Positions 10,068-22,722 of a stretch of DNA of 52,290 nucleotides are shown here, one piece after another (within the stretch, counting starts at the first letter, position 1; every line of letters starts with the position of its first letter). The notes under the pieces were generated by a model. That model was not told the origin of the DNA, searched no databases, and saw nothing but the letters and a program-made list of their open reading frames with translations. This DNA is from Rhodospirillaceae bacterium. Its GTDB lineage: Bacteria > Pseudomonadota > Alphaproteobacteria > Rhodospirillales > UBA2165. A program made the position numbers and the translations under genes. The stretch lies in the NCBI GenBank assembly GCA_002723345.1, contig PBNV01000039.1, forward strand, positions 1-52,290, in the 5' to 3' direction.

Positions 10068-11333
10068 ATGGCGCAACGAACTAAAATTAGAAATAGTGCC
10101 CGCAGCGGTCTGGTGACAGCGATCGATGTGGGTTCTACCAAGATTGCCTGCTTTATCGGACAGGCGACGACGGAAGGTGGCATTGAAATTGTCGGCATCG
10201 GTCACCAGCTTGCCCAAGGTGTTCGGAACGGCAATATCATCGATATGGATGCCGTGGAGCATTCAATCCGCATGACCGTAGAAGCCGCCGAACAAATGGC
10301 AGGCGAAAATGTCAGTGCGGTGACGGTTTGCATCTCTGGGGGAGTGCCTGACTCTAAGCTAATTTCTTTCGACGTCTCAATATCCGGTCACGAAATTGGG
10401 GATGCAGACCTCAAGCGGGCTTTGGACCCGGTTTGGTTGCATGCGCAGCAAAGTGCTGACCGCCAGGTTATCCATACGCTGCCGGTAGGTTACAGTATTG
10501 ACGGTAACCGGGGTGTCCGGGACCCGCGCGGTATGTTTGGTGAGCAGCTCGGCGTCAATATGCATGTCATGACCGCTGCTGCGAGCTCTATGCGGAATTT
10601 GGAGTCTTGTATCCACCGTTGCCATTTGGAGATTGAGTCAATCGCGATCGCGCCCTATGCGGCGGGCATGTCTTGTCTTGTCGCTGATGAAAAAGAGCTT
10701 GGTGCGATTTGCATTGATATGGGAGGTGGCACCACCACCATATCTGTTTTTTTTGACGGTGAGGTTCTGTTTGTTGATAGCCTTCCTGTCGGGGGTGCCC
10801 ACGTGACTAATGATATCGCCCGCGGTCTCTCTGCCCCCGTCGCTTATGCCGAACGTATGAAGACATTATATGGCAGCGCCAATCCGACGCCCTCAGATGA
10901 CCAGGAGCATTTTAAAATTCCTCTCGTAGGCGAAGAAGAGAGTGGCTCCAATCAAGTCCCCCGTTCGATGCTCGTGGGCATTATTCGGCCCCGCATTGAG
11001 GAGATATTCGAGCTTCTCCGAGATCGGTTGGATAAAACCGGATTTAATAAAATTGCTGGACGCCGAGTTGTCCTTACAGGTGGGGCCAGCCAATTGACTG
11101 GCGTTACGGAGCTAGCGTCAGCGATACTTGATAAACAAGTCCGACTCGGGCGACCGGCGAATATTACCGGTTTGGCCGACTCGGCTAATGGACCGGCCTT
11201 TTCCGTGTGCGCCGGGTTAATTGATTTTGCTTTGTCTGACCGGGCAGAAGCGGTGGTGCCGTCAACTCGGTCTTTGGAGGTGCCTGTCGGCCGTTTTGGC
11301 CGCCTGGGGCAATGGTTACGTGAAAACATTTAA
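10068..11333 (+). CDS. ftsA: Cell division protein FtsA
   Basis: Actin-like ATPase that anchors FtsZ to the membrane. The 421 residues include the phosphate-1 motif AIDVGSTKIACFIG, the 1C subdomain region, phosphate-2 ICIDMGGGTTTISVF, the adenosine motif VLTGGASQLTGV, and a C-terminal amphipathic helix (GRFGRLGQWLRENI) expected to bind membrane. It lies directly upstream of ftsZ with a 112-base leader in between. Confidence 0.96.
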   Translation: MAQRTKIRNSARSGLVTAIDVGSTKIACFIGQATTEGGIEIVGIGHQLAQGVRNGNIIDMDAVEHSIRMTVEAAEQMAGENVSAVTVCISGGVPDSKLISFDVSISGHEIGDADLKRALDPVWLHAQQSADRQVIHTLPVGYSIDGNRGVRDPRGMFGEQLGVNMHVMTAAASSMRNLESCIHRCHLEIESIAIAPYAAGMSCLVADEKELGAICIDMGGGTTTISVFFDGEVLFVDSLPVGGAHVTNDIARGLSAPVAYAERMKTLYGSANPTPSDDQEHFKIPLVGEEESGSNQVPRSMLVGIIRPRIEEIFELLRDRLDKTGFNKIAGRRVVLTGGASQLTGVTELASAILDKQVRLGRPANITGLADSANGPAFSVCAGLIDFALSDRAEAVVPSTRSLEVPVGRFGRLGQWLRENI

Positions 11334-11386
11334 GTCAGTAAGGCGTCAGGAGATGGCGCATCAACATACTTTTGAAAGCATCGTCT

Positions 11387-11414
11387 GTCAGTCGGAGAAC
11401 CCGTCTTGACTGAC
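11387..11414. repeat. Inverted repeat in ftsZ leader
   Basis: GTCAGTC at 11387-11393 and GACTGAC at 11408-11414 form a perfect 7-base inverted repeat around a 14-base loop, about 30 bases upstream of the ftsZ ATG. It could be an operator or an mRNA hairpin near the ftsZ ribosome binding site; no U-tract follows, so it is not an obvious terminator. Function is unproven. Confidence 0.35.
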
Positions 11415-11445
11415 GGTGTTGTAACATTGAGATTTGGAGGTCGAA

Positions 11446-13491
11446 ATGACAATTAATTTAACAGTGCCAAACCCTACGGGCTCACTGGAACTTAAACCGC
11501 GAATTACTGTCATTGGCGTTGGGGGCGCGGGTGGGAACGCAGTAAATAATATGATCCAAATGGGTTTGGAGGGGGTCGAGTTCGTTGTTGCGAATTCTGA
11601 CGCTCAGGCATTGTCCCATTCCTCGGCTGAGCGGCGCATCCAGATGGGCACCGAAGTGACAAGAGGCCTAGGTGCGGGCTCTAATCCTGCTATCGGGCAA
11701 GCGGCTGCCGAGGAGTCCCTTGAGGAAATCTTGGCCCACTTGCATGACTCTAACATGGTGTTCGTCACGGCAGGGCTTGGGGGTGGAACAGGCACGGGTG
11801 CCGCGCCAGTGATCGCAAAATCCGCTCGCGATCAGGGTATACTCACGGTTGGCGTGGTGACCAAGCCATTCCAATTCGAGGGGGCGAACCGTATGAAGAC
11901 TGCGAAGGAGGGACTTGCGGAGCTGCAACAATATGTTGATACGCTTCTTATTATACCTAACCAAAATTTATTTCGTATTGCGAATGAGAAAACGACCTTC
12001 GCTGACGATTTTAAGATGGCCGATGATGTTCTTTATTCTGGCGTCCGAGGGGTCACGGACCTGATGGTCATGCCCGGCCTCATTAATCTAGATTTTGCTG
12101 ATATCAAATCCGTTATGAGCGAAATGGGTAAAGCCATGATGGGAACCGGTGAAGCAGAGGGTGAGCGAAGAGCGATTGAGGCTGCCGAGGCCGCTATCGC
12201 TAATCCATTGTTGGATGATACATCCATGATTGGTGCCCGAGGTGTCCTTATTAACATAACCGCAGGAAGTGATATTACGCTATTCGAGGTGGATGAAGCA
12301 GCAAACCGGATTAGGGACGAGGTCGCGGAAGACGCAAATATTATCTTCGGATCGACATTTGAAGAGAGCCTTGAGGGCCGTGTCCGAGTCTCCGTCGTTG
12401 CCACCGGAATTGAGACTGCCGCCGGCGAGCGTCCAAAGTCGGATCTGCACCAGGTCAAAGACCGCACAGATATACCCACGAACACCCCCGTAACGGCCCC
12501 CTCAACGGCGCCATTATCGGTTGCTGAGTCAGCCTCAGCTCAGTCTCAGCAAATTTCGCCCGAGCCGGAGTTGGCTACGTTAGAGCGCTTTTTAACGCAA
12601 ACTGGAGAAACATCTCTGTCGGGAGAAACTGTGCCGGAGCAGCAGGATTTAATCGACCATGTGACCACGATAACTGGTGCGCACTCCTCGCGTGCTACTC
12701 CGATGCATCAGGACTTGCAAGATGGGTCTCCCGCTGAAGCCGTGACCGAGGGAGGTGTCTTTATTCCCGCGCCGCCTGCAGAGGCCTCAGCGGACAAGGA
12801 TAAGTCCGCGGATCCATTTGCAGCGGCTGAAATCATGAACGCTGGGAATGGCAAAGCGGAGGTTAAGCCCCCTAGAAAGGCTGGGCTGAGTTTGTTTGAG
12901 AGGGTGACGGGTGTGGCGCTCGGCGAGCGGCGTGCCGAACGCAAGGAACGTGCCGCGCATTCGACGCCATTTGATGCCGTGGCATCTGAGGCGACTGAGT
13001 CGTCTGAAGTTAAGCCAATTCCCTCCAGCATTGAAGGGAACCCCGATGCGCCAGAGTTGAGATACACCGTTAGAGGCGAGTCAGCCAAATCACAAGCCAA
13101 CTTGCCCTCGGGTGAAACCACTATAGCCGAGACATCTCCGGCGCTCGTTGATGGGGAACAGACAGGGGTAAAACCGTCCTCTGAACGAAAATCTGCGTCT
13201 CCAGGATTATCAGAGCCGGTCCCGGAAGCTAAGTCCCAAAAAGAGGCTCAGATCGATACCATTCCACGGCCAAGTTCTGAGCAAGTCTTTCAACCTGAGT
13301 TGGTCTGTGATGCTGTTTCTGTTTCATCGTCCGTATCTGTTGAAGGCCTATCCTTGGAAAAGGATGTGGCGGCGGATATTGAAGAGCCGACGCTCATTGA
13401 CGACCTTCCAGCGGAGAGCATTCTGAGTGATTCTCGAGAAGAGGAGGACCTTCTGGATATTCCGGCATTTTTACGCCGTCAGGCAAATTAA
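11446..13491 (+). CDS. ftsZ: Cell division protein FtsZ, long-linker form
   Basis: Tubulin-like GTPase that forms the division ring. From the ATG at 11446 (GGAGG five bases upstream) the product is 681 residues. The GTPase core covers about 1-325, with [12 protein letters not shown], the signature [10 protein letters not shown] at 112-121, and the synergy loop NLDFADIK at 214-221. About 340 low-complexity residues rich in Ser, Glu, Pro and Thr follow, then the C-terminal peptide [11 protein letters not shown] that binds FtsA and others. Typical FtsZ is 380-400 residues; long linkers are known in some alphaproteobacteria, and this one is at the long end. A TTG at 11434 is in frame but sits on the ribosome binding site. 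Confidence 0.96.
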   Translation: MTINLTVPNPTGSLELKPRITVIGVGGAGGNAVNNMIQMGLEGVEFVVANSDAQALSHSSAERRIQMGTEVTRGLGAGSNPAIGQAAAEESLEEILAHLHDSNMVFVTAGLGGGTGTGAAPVIAKSARDQGILTVGVVTKPFQFEGANRMKTAKEGLAELQQYVDTLLIIPNQNLFRIANEKTTFADDFKMADDVLYSGVRGVTDLMVMPGLINLDFADIKSVMSEMGKAMMGTGEAEGERRAIEAAEAAIANPLLDDTSMIGARGVLINITAGSDITLFEVDEAANRIRDEVAEDANIIFGSTFEESLEGRVRVSVVATGIETAAGERPKSDLHQVKDRTDIPTNTPVTAPSTAPLSVAESASAQSQQISPEPELATLERFLTQTGETSLSGETVPEQQDLIDHVTTITGAHSSRATPMHQDLQDGSPAEAVTEGGVFIPAPPAEASADKDKSADPFAAAEIMNAGNGKAEVKPPRKAGLSLFERVTGVALGERRAERKERAAHSTPFDAVASEATESSEVKPIPSSIEGNPDAPELRYTVRGESAKSQANLPSGETTIAETSPALVDGEQTGVKPSSERKSASPGLSEPVPEAKSQKEAQIDTIPRPSSEQVFQPELVCDAVSVSSSVSVEGLSLEKDVAADIEEPTLIDDLPAESILSDSREEEDLLDIPAFLRRQAN

Positions 13492-13709
13492 AATTCCTCA
13501 TGTTCAAGGGTAATATTCTGCAATAATTAGTGATTTGAGTGGCATGAAGGGCATCTGTATTTATAGTTGAGGCAAAGTTTAGCGTATGATGTGAAGTCGC
13601 GAGAACAGAGTTTGGGCTTAATCGAGTAACCACCATTTTCGACGGAAAGCACTCGGAAATTATCGAACAAAGTAGAGCACCTCTATAACCGGACTAGTGT
13701 ATAAAAAGC

Positions 13710-14714
13710 ATGCATAATATGGGGACCTTTTATCGGCCGGATGCCTCCTCAATGTACATTGCGGAGGATCTTAAACTTTCCCAAAATCAGACAACACTCA
13801 CTCGTTCAATTGAATGTGCGGGAGTTGGCCTGCATTCCGGCCGTTCAGTCTCCCTGAGGCTTTGTCCTGCGCCCGCCGGTAGTGGCGTCATTTTCAAACG
13901 GATTGATCTAGAGGGAACGCCTGAAGTTTTAGCCTGTTGGAATAACGTGGTAGATACTCGAATGTGTACGACGTTAGGTAATAGAGAGGGTGTAACCGTC
14001 GCGACCGTTGAACATCTGATGGCGGCTTTGTCTGGCGCGCATGTCGATAATTTGGTTGTAGAGCTTGATGGGCCCGAAGTGCCGGTGATGGATGGCAGCG
14101 CGCAGCCCTTTATTTTTCTGATTGAGTGTGCCGGTATCAAAGAGTTGAACGCGCCACGCGAGGTCATCGAAATACTGAAACCGGTCCGGGTCGAACTGGA
14201 TGGCAAAGTTGCCGAGCTTTTGCCGAGCAATGGTTTCTCCGTCGGTTTTGAAATTGATTTCGCCGATGCTGCGGTTGCGCGTCAGAAAATATCTATTCCG
14301 CTCGTCAATGGGAGTTTTAAAAAGGAGATTGCCCGCGCGCGGACCTTTGGCTTCGTCCATGAGGTGGAGGCCCTTCGAGCTGCCGGACTGGGACTTGGGG
14401 GTTCACTGGAAAACGCGGTAATTGTAGATGGTGATAAAATTCTGAACGAGGGCGGTCTGCGATTTTCGGATGAATTTGTCCGGCACAAAGTACTAGACGC
14501 GGTTGGCGATCTCTACCTGTCCGGGGCGCCCATTCGAGGACATTATCGTGGCGTTAAGGCTGGCCATCATTTGACGAACGAGGTTCTCAAAGCGTTATTT
14601 GCAGATACGTCGGCCTGGCGGCGGGTGGTATTGACTGAAACAGATTTGGAGATGTCCGAAAATCATGATCCTCTGGCAGTTGAGGCCGCTCGGCCGATCG
14701 CGGTTGCCAATTAG
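13710..14714 (+). CDS. lpxC: UDP-3-O-acyl-N-acetylglucosamine deacetylase LpxC
   Basis: Zinc amidase catalysing the committed step of lipid A synthesis. The 334-residue frame shows GVGLHSGRSVSLRL, the zinc histidine in TVEHLMAAL (His102), the VMDGSAQPFIFLI segment, RTFGFVHEVEALR, RHKVLDAVGDLYL with His259 and Asp263 as the other zinc ligands, and GHHLTNEVLKAL. None of the candidate ATG codons (13710, 13719, 13752) has a clear Shine-Dalgarno; 13752 would give a length closer to the family norm. A 218-base gap after ftsZ suggests its own promoter. Confidence 0.95.
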   Translation: MHNMGTFYRPDASSMYIAEDLKLSQNQTTLTRSIECAGVGLHSGRSVSLRLCPAPAGSGVIFKRIDLEGTPEVLACWNNVVDTRMCTTLGNREGVTVATVEHLMAALSGAHVDNLVVELDGPEVPVMDGSAQPFIFLIECAGIKELNAPREVIEILKPVRVELDGKVAELLPSNGFSVGFEIDFADAAVARQKISIPLVNGSFKKEIARARTFGFVHEVEALRAAGLGLGGSLENAVIVDGDKILNEGGLRFSDEFVRHKVLDAVGDLYLSGAPIRGHYRGVKAGHHLTNEVLKALFADTSAWRRVVLTETDLEMSENHDPLAVEAARPIAVAN

Positions 14715-14942
14715 TTTGCCCGCCCGTTAGTTGTTATCAAAGAAATCTTAATATGGCTGTGAGCCCTCAATTTGGCATCCGACGCATGTGTTAAACGCCT
14801 ATGGCCCGATGAAGAAGCATGCTATATTAATATTCAATAATAGGACCTTCGATTCGCGCATAATAATGTAGAGCCTCTTGATGTGCCCGGGAAGGTTGTC
14901 GAAGGCCTGCGTGTGGGTTGAGAGCCGGGCTATAGTGGAAAC

Positions 14943-15755
14943 ATGCCCAGAATGATTAAAGTGCATCTGGAAAAATTAGTTGCGGTGATGGTGACTCTGA
15001 TGTTGCTCGCGGCGTGCGCAGCTCAAAACGAAAATGCCTATGTGGAAAAACCCATTGAAGAGCTCTACAATAAAGCGCTCGAGAAGCTGAGAGCAGGCGA
15101 CTACATCGCGGCGGCGGCCGCTTTCGATGAGGCGGATCTCCAGCATCCGTACTCGATGTGGGCAACCAAATCGCAGCTTATGTCGGCTTACGCGAATTAT
15201 CAGGGAAATGCATATGACGAGGCCATTATCATCCTGGACAGGTTCATTCAGTTGCATCCATCAAACAAGGGCGTGCCTTACGCGTTTTATCTCAAGGCAC
15301 TCTGCTACTACGAACAGATCTCAGATGTTGGCCGCGATCAAAAAATTACGGAGCTTGCTTTAAATTCTCTAAACGACCTCATTCTCCGCTTTCCTCGCAG
15401 TAAGTATGCCCGGGATGCAAAACTGAAGATCGACCTAACGCGGGATCATCTGGCCGGTAAGGAGATGGAGATTGGACGTTATTATGAGAGCCAGGGCCAA
15501 TATCTCGCGGCGATTAACCGGTTTAGGGCGGTTGTTGACAAATATCAGACGACCACCCATGTGCCGGAGGCCTTGCACCGTCTCACGGAATCGTATTTAG
15601 CTCTTGGTTTGGTAGATCAAGCCAATAAAACAGCTGCTGTATTGGGATACAATTTTCCAGGTACCGAATGGTATATAGATACCTATGAAATTGTTGAGAA
15701 TAAACAAATCCGCCAACCAGAACGTAAAAAGTCGCCGTGGTACTGGCCCTTCTAG
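14943..15755 (+). CDS. bamD: Outer membrane assembly lipoprotein BamD
   Basis: Lipoprotein of the BAM complex that inserts beta-barrel proteins into the outer membrane. It has a signal peptide ending in the lipobox LLAAC (lipidated Cys25) and TPR repeats, starting with IEELYNKALEKLRAGDYIAAAAAFDE, then HPYSMWATKSQLMSAYANYQ and DLILRFPRSKYARDAKLKID. At 270 residues it matches the family. A 228-base gap separates it from lpxC; recN follows closely. The lpxC-bamD-recN-ligA order is common in alphaproteobacteria. Confidence 0.93.
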   Translation: MPRMIKVHLEKLVAVMVTLMLLAACAAQNENAYVEKPIEELYNKALEKLRAGDYIAAAAAFDEADLQHPYSMWATKSQLMSAYANYQGNAYDEAIIILDRFIQLHPSNKGVPYAFYLKALCYYEQISDVGRDQKITELALNSLNDLILRFPRSKYARDAKLKIDLTRDHLAGKEMEIGRYYESQGQYLAAINRFRAVVDKYQTTTHVPEALHRLTESYLALGLVDQANKTAAVLGYNFPGTEWYIDTYEIVENKQIRQPERKKSPWYWPF

Positions 15756-15799
15756 CGGGTTTTTGACTCGATTTAGCCGGCCACGTGGAGGCTTACGAA

Positions 15800-19569
<3,770 letters not shown>

Positions 19570-19821
19570 TTACCGGACCAACGTAACTATCAATTCCAAA
19601 ACACGTCGGCTTGTAAACTATCGGCAGGTCAGGTCATTGAAAAATTTGATGTCCGCAAAGCCGTCGTGCTTGGCTCCCGTTTTAAGGACATCACCACTCA
19701 TCACGTAAATATTTTTGTCGTCTATTTATTGCAGTAATGCTCACTGGCTCCGGTGAGGCTTTCCAGTTGCCGTAAAACTATCAAAATCTCTTGCAATTGG
19801 AAGCCTATAAACAAAGAAAGA

Positions 19822-19840
19822 TGATAACCCGCGCTTATCA
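19822..19840. repeat. Inverted repeat TGATAA-N7-TTATCA
   Basis: TGATAA at 19822-19827 and TTATCA at 19835-19840 form a 6-base inverted repeat with a 7-base spacer. It shares its half-site with the longer palindrome 100 bases downstream. Possibly a pair of protein-binding sites; no neighbouring regulator gene is present. Confidence 0.35.
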
Positions 19841-19940
19841 GGGATTGACCACGCGGCTTGTTAAGATCGGCATGCTCATACTAGGTCAAATGAACACCAG
19901 GATTCCAAAAAAGAGTTGGGGCAGGTTCTCTTCTCCAGCA

Positions 19941-19960
19941 TGTTATCAAAGGTGATAACA
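19941..19960. repeat. 8-base palindromic arms TGTTATCA-N4-TGATAACA
   Basis: Perfect inverted repeat: TGTTATCA at 19941-19948, AAGG spacer, TGATAACA at 19953-19960. The symmetry and length resemble a dimeric repressor operator more than a terminator, since there is no T-run and the arms are AT-rich. It lies downstream of both converging genes, so which gene it would control is unclear. Confidence 0.4.
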
Positions 19961-20067
19961 CGGCACGTATTGAGCGCACAGCGGTTAGGAGTCGAGACCG
20001 GCCCAAGATCACTGCCACTGCTGTTGTTGCTTTAGACTGGGTTTAGAATGACTGATGTTCTCCCCAT

Positions 20068-20604
20068 CTAATTTAGTTTTTCCGGCAGTTCTGTGATCGC
20101 ATCGTTGATCAGCGCATCCGCCTTATCATTCCGGACGGCATCCGCCAGAAGACTGCGTGCTGCCGCCAATGCAATGTCTGTGGTGAGCGCCCGCACTTCC
20201 TCCTGGGCATCGTTTTCCGCCTGAGCTATCCGGTCCATGGCTAGTTTCTCACGCCGCTGCAGGGCGTTTTCCAGGTCTTCCGTCAACCTTGTCCTGAGCC
20301 TCTGAACCTCTTCGCGAGCCTGATTGATAATGTCATCAGCCTCTTTTTCGGCGTCCGATAATTTACGTTTATGGGCTGCCAATATGTCCTGAGCCTCTTC
20401 GCGCAATTTGGTAGCTTCCTCTATCTTCGTGCGGATCTCGTTAATTTTTTTATCGAGGGACGAGGTTATGAATTTCCAGGCCGGTTTGGCAAGAAGGGCC
20501 AGGAACAAAATGAACGAAATCGCAACCCAGAGAGAGGGGTTGTTGAGGACCGAAACGGCTTGTCCAGCGCCGTTAGCGGTTTGCGCGATGGCTGAGGAAA
20601 TCAC
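20068..20604 (-). CDS. atpF: ATP synthase F0 subunit b
   Basis: Peripheral-stalk subunit of F0. The 178 residues have one N-terminal membrane segment (LWVAISFILFLALLAKPAW) and a long charged coiled coil rich in Glu, Lys, Arg and Ala, ending in a helical tail that contacts F1. The ATG overlaps the stop of the preceding b' gene. This is the last gene of the operon in the window; the F1 operon is elsewhere, as usual in alphaproteobacteria. Confidence 0.92.
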   Translation of the reverse strand: MISSAIAQTANGAGQAVSVLNNPSLWVAISFILFLALLAKPAWKFITSSLDKKINEIRTKIEEATKLREEAQDILAAHKRKLSDAEKEADDIINQAREEVQRLRTRLTEDLENALQRREKLAMDRIAQAENDAQEEVRALTTDIALAAARSLLADAVRNDKADALINDAITELPEKLN

Positions 20605-21095
20605 GTACTTCTCTCCTTCATTGCCGTGTTCACCGCCTGACGGACAGCGTCTGAGGGGAGTGACGCACCGATCAACTTTTCAGCAGCGGAAGACGCCACG
20701 GTGGCAGCGGCTTCTTGAAGACCGGAGATGGCTTCCTGTTTGGCCGCATCGATGCGCGCTTCTGCTTCCTTGATCTCCGCAGCTAGTTCTTCGCTTTTTT
20801 CAGCATGCCGGGCCTGAGCGCTATCTGACATCTGTCTTACGGCCTCTGTAACAGAACCGCGGGCATTATCTTTTGCGTCAGCGATCGATTTTTCATAGGC
20901 ATCGAGGGCACCTTGCGCCTCATCGCGCAGGTTTTCCGCCAGATCCAGATTTTCGTCGATCTTCTTCTGTCTTTCTTCCAGAACCAAACCCACGCGGGGA
21001 AGGGCGATTTTTGCCATCAGCAGCCATAAAATGACAAACGTGATGACCAGCCAGATGATCTGAGACGGAAAACCCGCTAAATCTAACTGAGGCAT
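20601..21095 (-). CDS. atpF': ATP synthase F0 subunit b'
   Basis: Second, divergent b-type peripheral-stalk subunit, giving a b/b' heterodimer as in photosynthetic and many other alphaproteobacteria. The 164 residues begin with PQLDLAGFPSQIIWLVITF, a membrane segment followed by LPRVGLVLEERQKKIDENL and a long coiled coil. It lies between atpE and atpF and overlaps atpF by four bases. Some databases name this gene atpF2 or atpG. Confidence 0.92.
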   Translation of the reverse strand: MPQLDLAGFPSQIIWLVITFVILWLLMAKIALPRVGLVLEERQKKIDENLDLAENLRDEAQGALDAYEKSIADAKDNARGSVTEAVRQMSDSAQARHAEKSEELAAEIKEAEARIDAAKQEAISGLQEAAATVASSAAEKLIGASLPSDAVRQAVNTAMKERST

Positions 21096-21137
21096 TTATT
21101 CAGCCATCCTTGCTATCTAATTGGCTTGTACCAGGGG

Positions 21138-21362
21138 TTAGCCGAATAGGATCAGCAAGGCGATGGCCAAGGCAAAAATTGCGAGCGCCTCAACCAGCGC
21201 AAAGGACACCCAAGCCGTCGTGGTGATGGCTCCGGCTGCGGCCGGGTTACGGCCAACGGAGTTAATCAGGGCCGCCCAGATTAGGCCAATCCCGACGCCG
21301 GGTCCAATAAAACCAAGGGTGGCAAGACCGGCACCGACGAGCTTAGCTGCTTCTACGTCCAT
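21138..21362 (-). CDS. atpE: ATP synthase F0 subunit c
   Basis: Forms the rotating c-ring. The 74 residues form two membrane helices joined by the polar loop NSVGRNPAA. The first helix carries a glycine-rich GPGVGIG stretch and the second the proton-binding carboxylate Glu58 in FALVEALAIF. The pattern resembles a proton-driven c subunit; I see no sodium-site signature, though that cannot be settled by eye. Confidence 0.95.
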   Translation of the reverse strand: MDVEAAKLVGAGLATLGFIGPGVGIGLIWAALINSVGRNPAAAGAITTTAWVSFALVEALAIFALAIALLILFG

Positions 21363-21417
21363 TGTTTTACTTCCTTTCGTAAATCAAAGAGGCCAGAGCC
21401 CCAAACTGTTAAACCTA

Positions 21418-22149
21418 TTAATGCAAATTTATCGCGTCATTGATGTAAATACAGGTCAGAATTGTGAAGATATAGGCCTGCAAAAACGCGATCAAAAACT
21501 CCAAACCGGTAATGGCCACTAGTCCCGCTACTGGCACAATCCCGAGAAGACCGAGGGGGAATACAAATCCGCCAACCACTTTTAGCAATGTGTGACCGGC
21601 CATCATGTTGGCAAAAAGCCGAATGCTCAGACTGAACGGGCGAGTGAAATAGGAAATCACTTCAATTGCGATCATAAGTGGCGCCAGAAAGATCGGCACG
21701 CCTGCTGGTAAGAAGAAAGAAAAAAAATGCATACCATGCTTCACGAAGGCAATAACGGTCACCAGCAAAAATATTACAAGCGCCATGGTCAGAGTGACGG
21801 CGATATGGCTCGTAAAGGTGAAGCTGTAGGGCAGCATCCCAAGAAAGTTACCGAATAGGACAAACATAAAAATGGTGAAGATGAAGGAAAAATATGGTTT
21901 CCCCTCTTTCCCAATGTTGTCGCTGACCATTTTCGCAATGAACTCGTAACTCAATTCTGCCAGCAATTGCCAGCGTCCCGGTACTGCAGCGCGGGGCCGT
22001 ACGGCCAGCACCATCAGCGTGGTTGCCGCCACAACAGTCAACACCATAAAAAGCGAGGAGTTGGTGAACGAGGCATCCAATTCCCCCAACTTAATCGGTA
22101 TCAAGGGCTGAATCACAAACTGCGCAAGCGGGTTATTAGCTTCGGCCAC
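21418..22149 (-). CDS. atpB: ATP synthase F0 subunit a
   Basis: Stator subunit that provides the proton half-channels. The 243 residues include LLAELSYEFIAKMV, GNFLGMLPYSFTFTSHIAVT, the essential arginine in SLSIRLFANMMAGH (Arg177) and the C-terminal QAYIFTILTCIYINDA. The start is GTG at 22149, preceded on the coding strand by AGGAAAG. It lies 18 bases after atpI and 55 bases before atpE. Confidence 0.95.
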   Translation of the reverse strand: MAEANNPLAQFVIQPLIPIKLGELDASFTNSSLFMVLTVVAATTLMVLAVRPRAAVPGRWQLLAELSYEFIAKMVSDNIGKEGKPYFSFIFTIFMFVLFGNFLGMLPYSFTFTSHIAVTLTMALVIFLLVTVIAFVKHGMHFFSFFLPAGVPIFLAPLMIAIEVISYFTRPFSLSIRLFANMMAGHTLLKVVGGFVFPLGLLGIVPVAGLVAITGLEFLIAFLQAYIFTILTCIYINDAINLH

Positions 22150-22167
22150 GTTTCTTTCCTATGTCTG

Positions 22168-22530
22168 TCACCCGTCTTCCGGGCCTTTAGATTTCTCATT
22201 TTCCCGACGTTTCGAACTCTCGAACCCGGCGGCATATCCCTGGTTGTTGGTGATACGAAAGACATTCCATAGCCCTGCCGCATTTCCCAGCAACAAAAAA
22301 ATGATCAAGAACCAGGGCCTCATATCAAGCCAGGTATCGATCAAAAATCCAATACTGCCTCCGACTGCGACGGCAACGACAATTTCCGTGCCGATGCGAA
22401 AGGCCATTCCTTTTCCGGTCTGGCTGTCAACCGATTTTCCGTTGCGTCCGTCGTTCCCGTCATCTCCTCGGGCGCGCCGCAAACGCGTATCAAAGTCCTC
22501 TTCGGACTGTAAATTTGTATCCTCATTCAT
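22168..22530 (-). CDS. atpI: ATP synthase accessory protein AtpI
   Basis: Small membrane protein that helps c-ring assembly. The 120 residues have a charged N-terminal region, then two hydrophobic helices (GTEIVVAVAVGGSIGFLID and WFLIIFLLLGNAAGLWNVF), the AtpI layout, and a charged tail. It is first in the F0 operon, about 100 bases downstream of a promoter-like sequence. Sequence identity in this family is low; the call leans on topology and position. Confidence 0.88.
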   Translation of the reverse strand: MNEDTNLQSEEDFDTRLRRARGDDGNDGRNGKSVDSQTGKGMAFRIGTEIVVAVAVGGSIGFLIDTWLDMRPWFLIIFLLLGNAAGLWNVFRITNNQGYAAGFESSKRRENEKSKGPEDG

Positions 22531-22639
22531 TGCTGGGGCGCCCCGCCATTCGAATCAATGAGTTTACCCCTCTGCATGATTGGGCAATCGACTGTTAGCT
22601 CCTTTCGGGCATCAACTCGCTATTGGATTCGCGTCGGAC

Positions 22640-22666
22640 CTTATAGCCCACATTTGACCCTGTCAA
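22640..22666 (-). promoter_or_regulatory. Promoter-like sequence of the F0 ATP synthase operon
   Basis: On the minus strand TTGACA (22666-22661) is followed after 15 bases by TATAAG (22645-22640), 110 bases before atpI. The -35 box is a perfect consensus, the -10 box five of six; the 15-base spacer is shorter than ideal. The -35 box lies within TTGACCCTGTCAA (22654-22666), a small inverted repeat that could be an operator. Confidence 0.5.
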
Positions 22667-22722
22667 GAAGCAATCGGGAAGCTTTAAGTGGTTGTAAATA
22701 ATGAAAAAAATAGCTCTATCCG

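Larger units (their letters stand above)
19570..20067. other. Intergenic gap between convergent ligA and atpF
   Basis: About 500 bases with no convincing gene on either strand. The notable content is two inverted repeats sharing the TGATAA/TTATCA half-site, listed separately. No clear rho-independent terminator (GC stem plus T-run) is visible for either converging transcript. Short open frames towards the 3' end read like protein for some 40 codons but lack a start and any recognised motif, so a decayed gene is possible. Confidence 0.6.

Noticed and set aside
19570..20067. Decayed gene in the ligA-atpF gap
   Set aside because: A 45-codon stretch reads like protein, but it has no start and no recognisable family, so it was not listed as a pseudogene.
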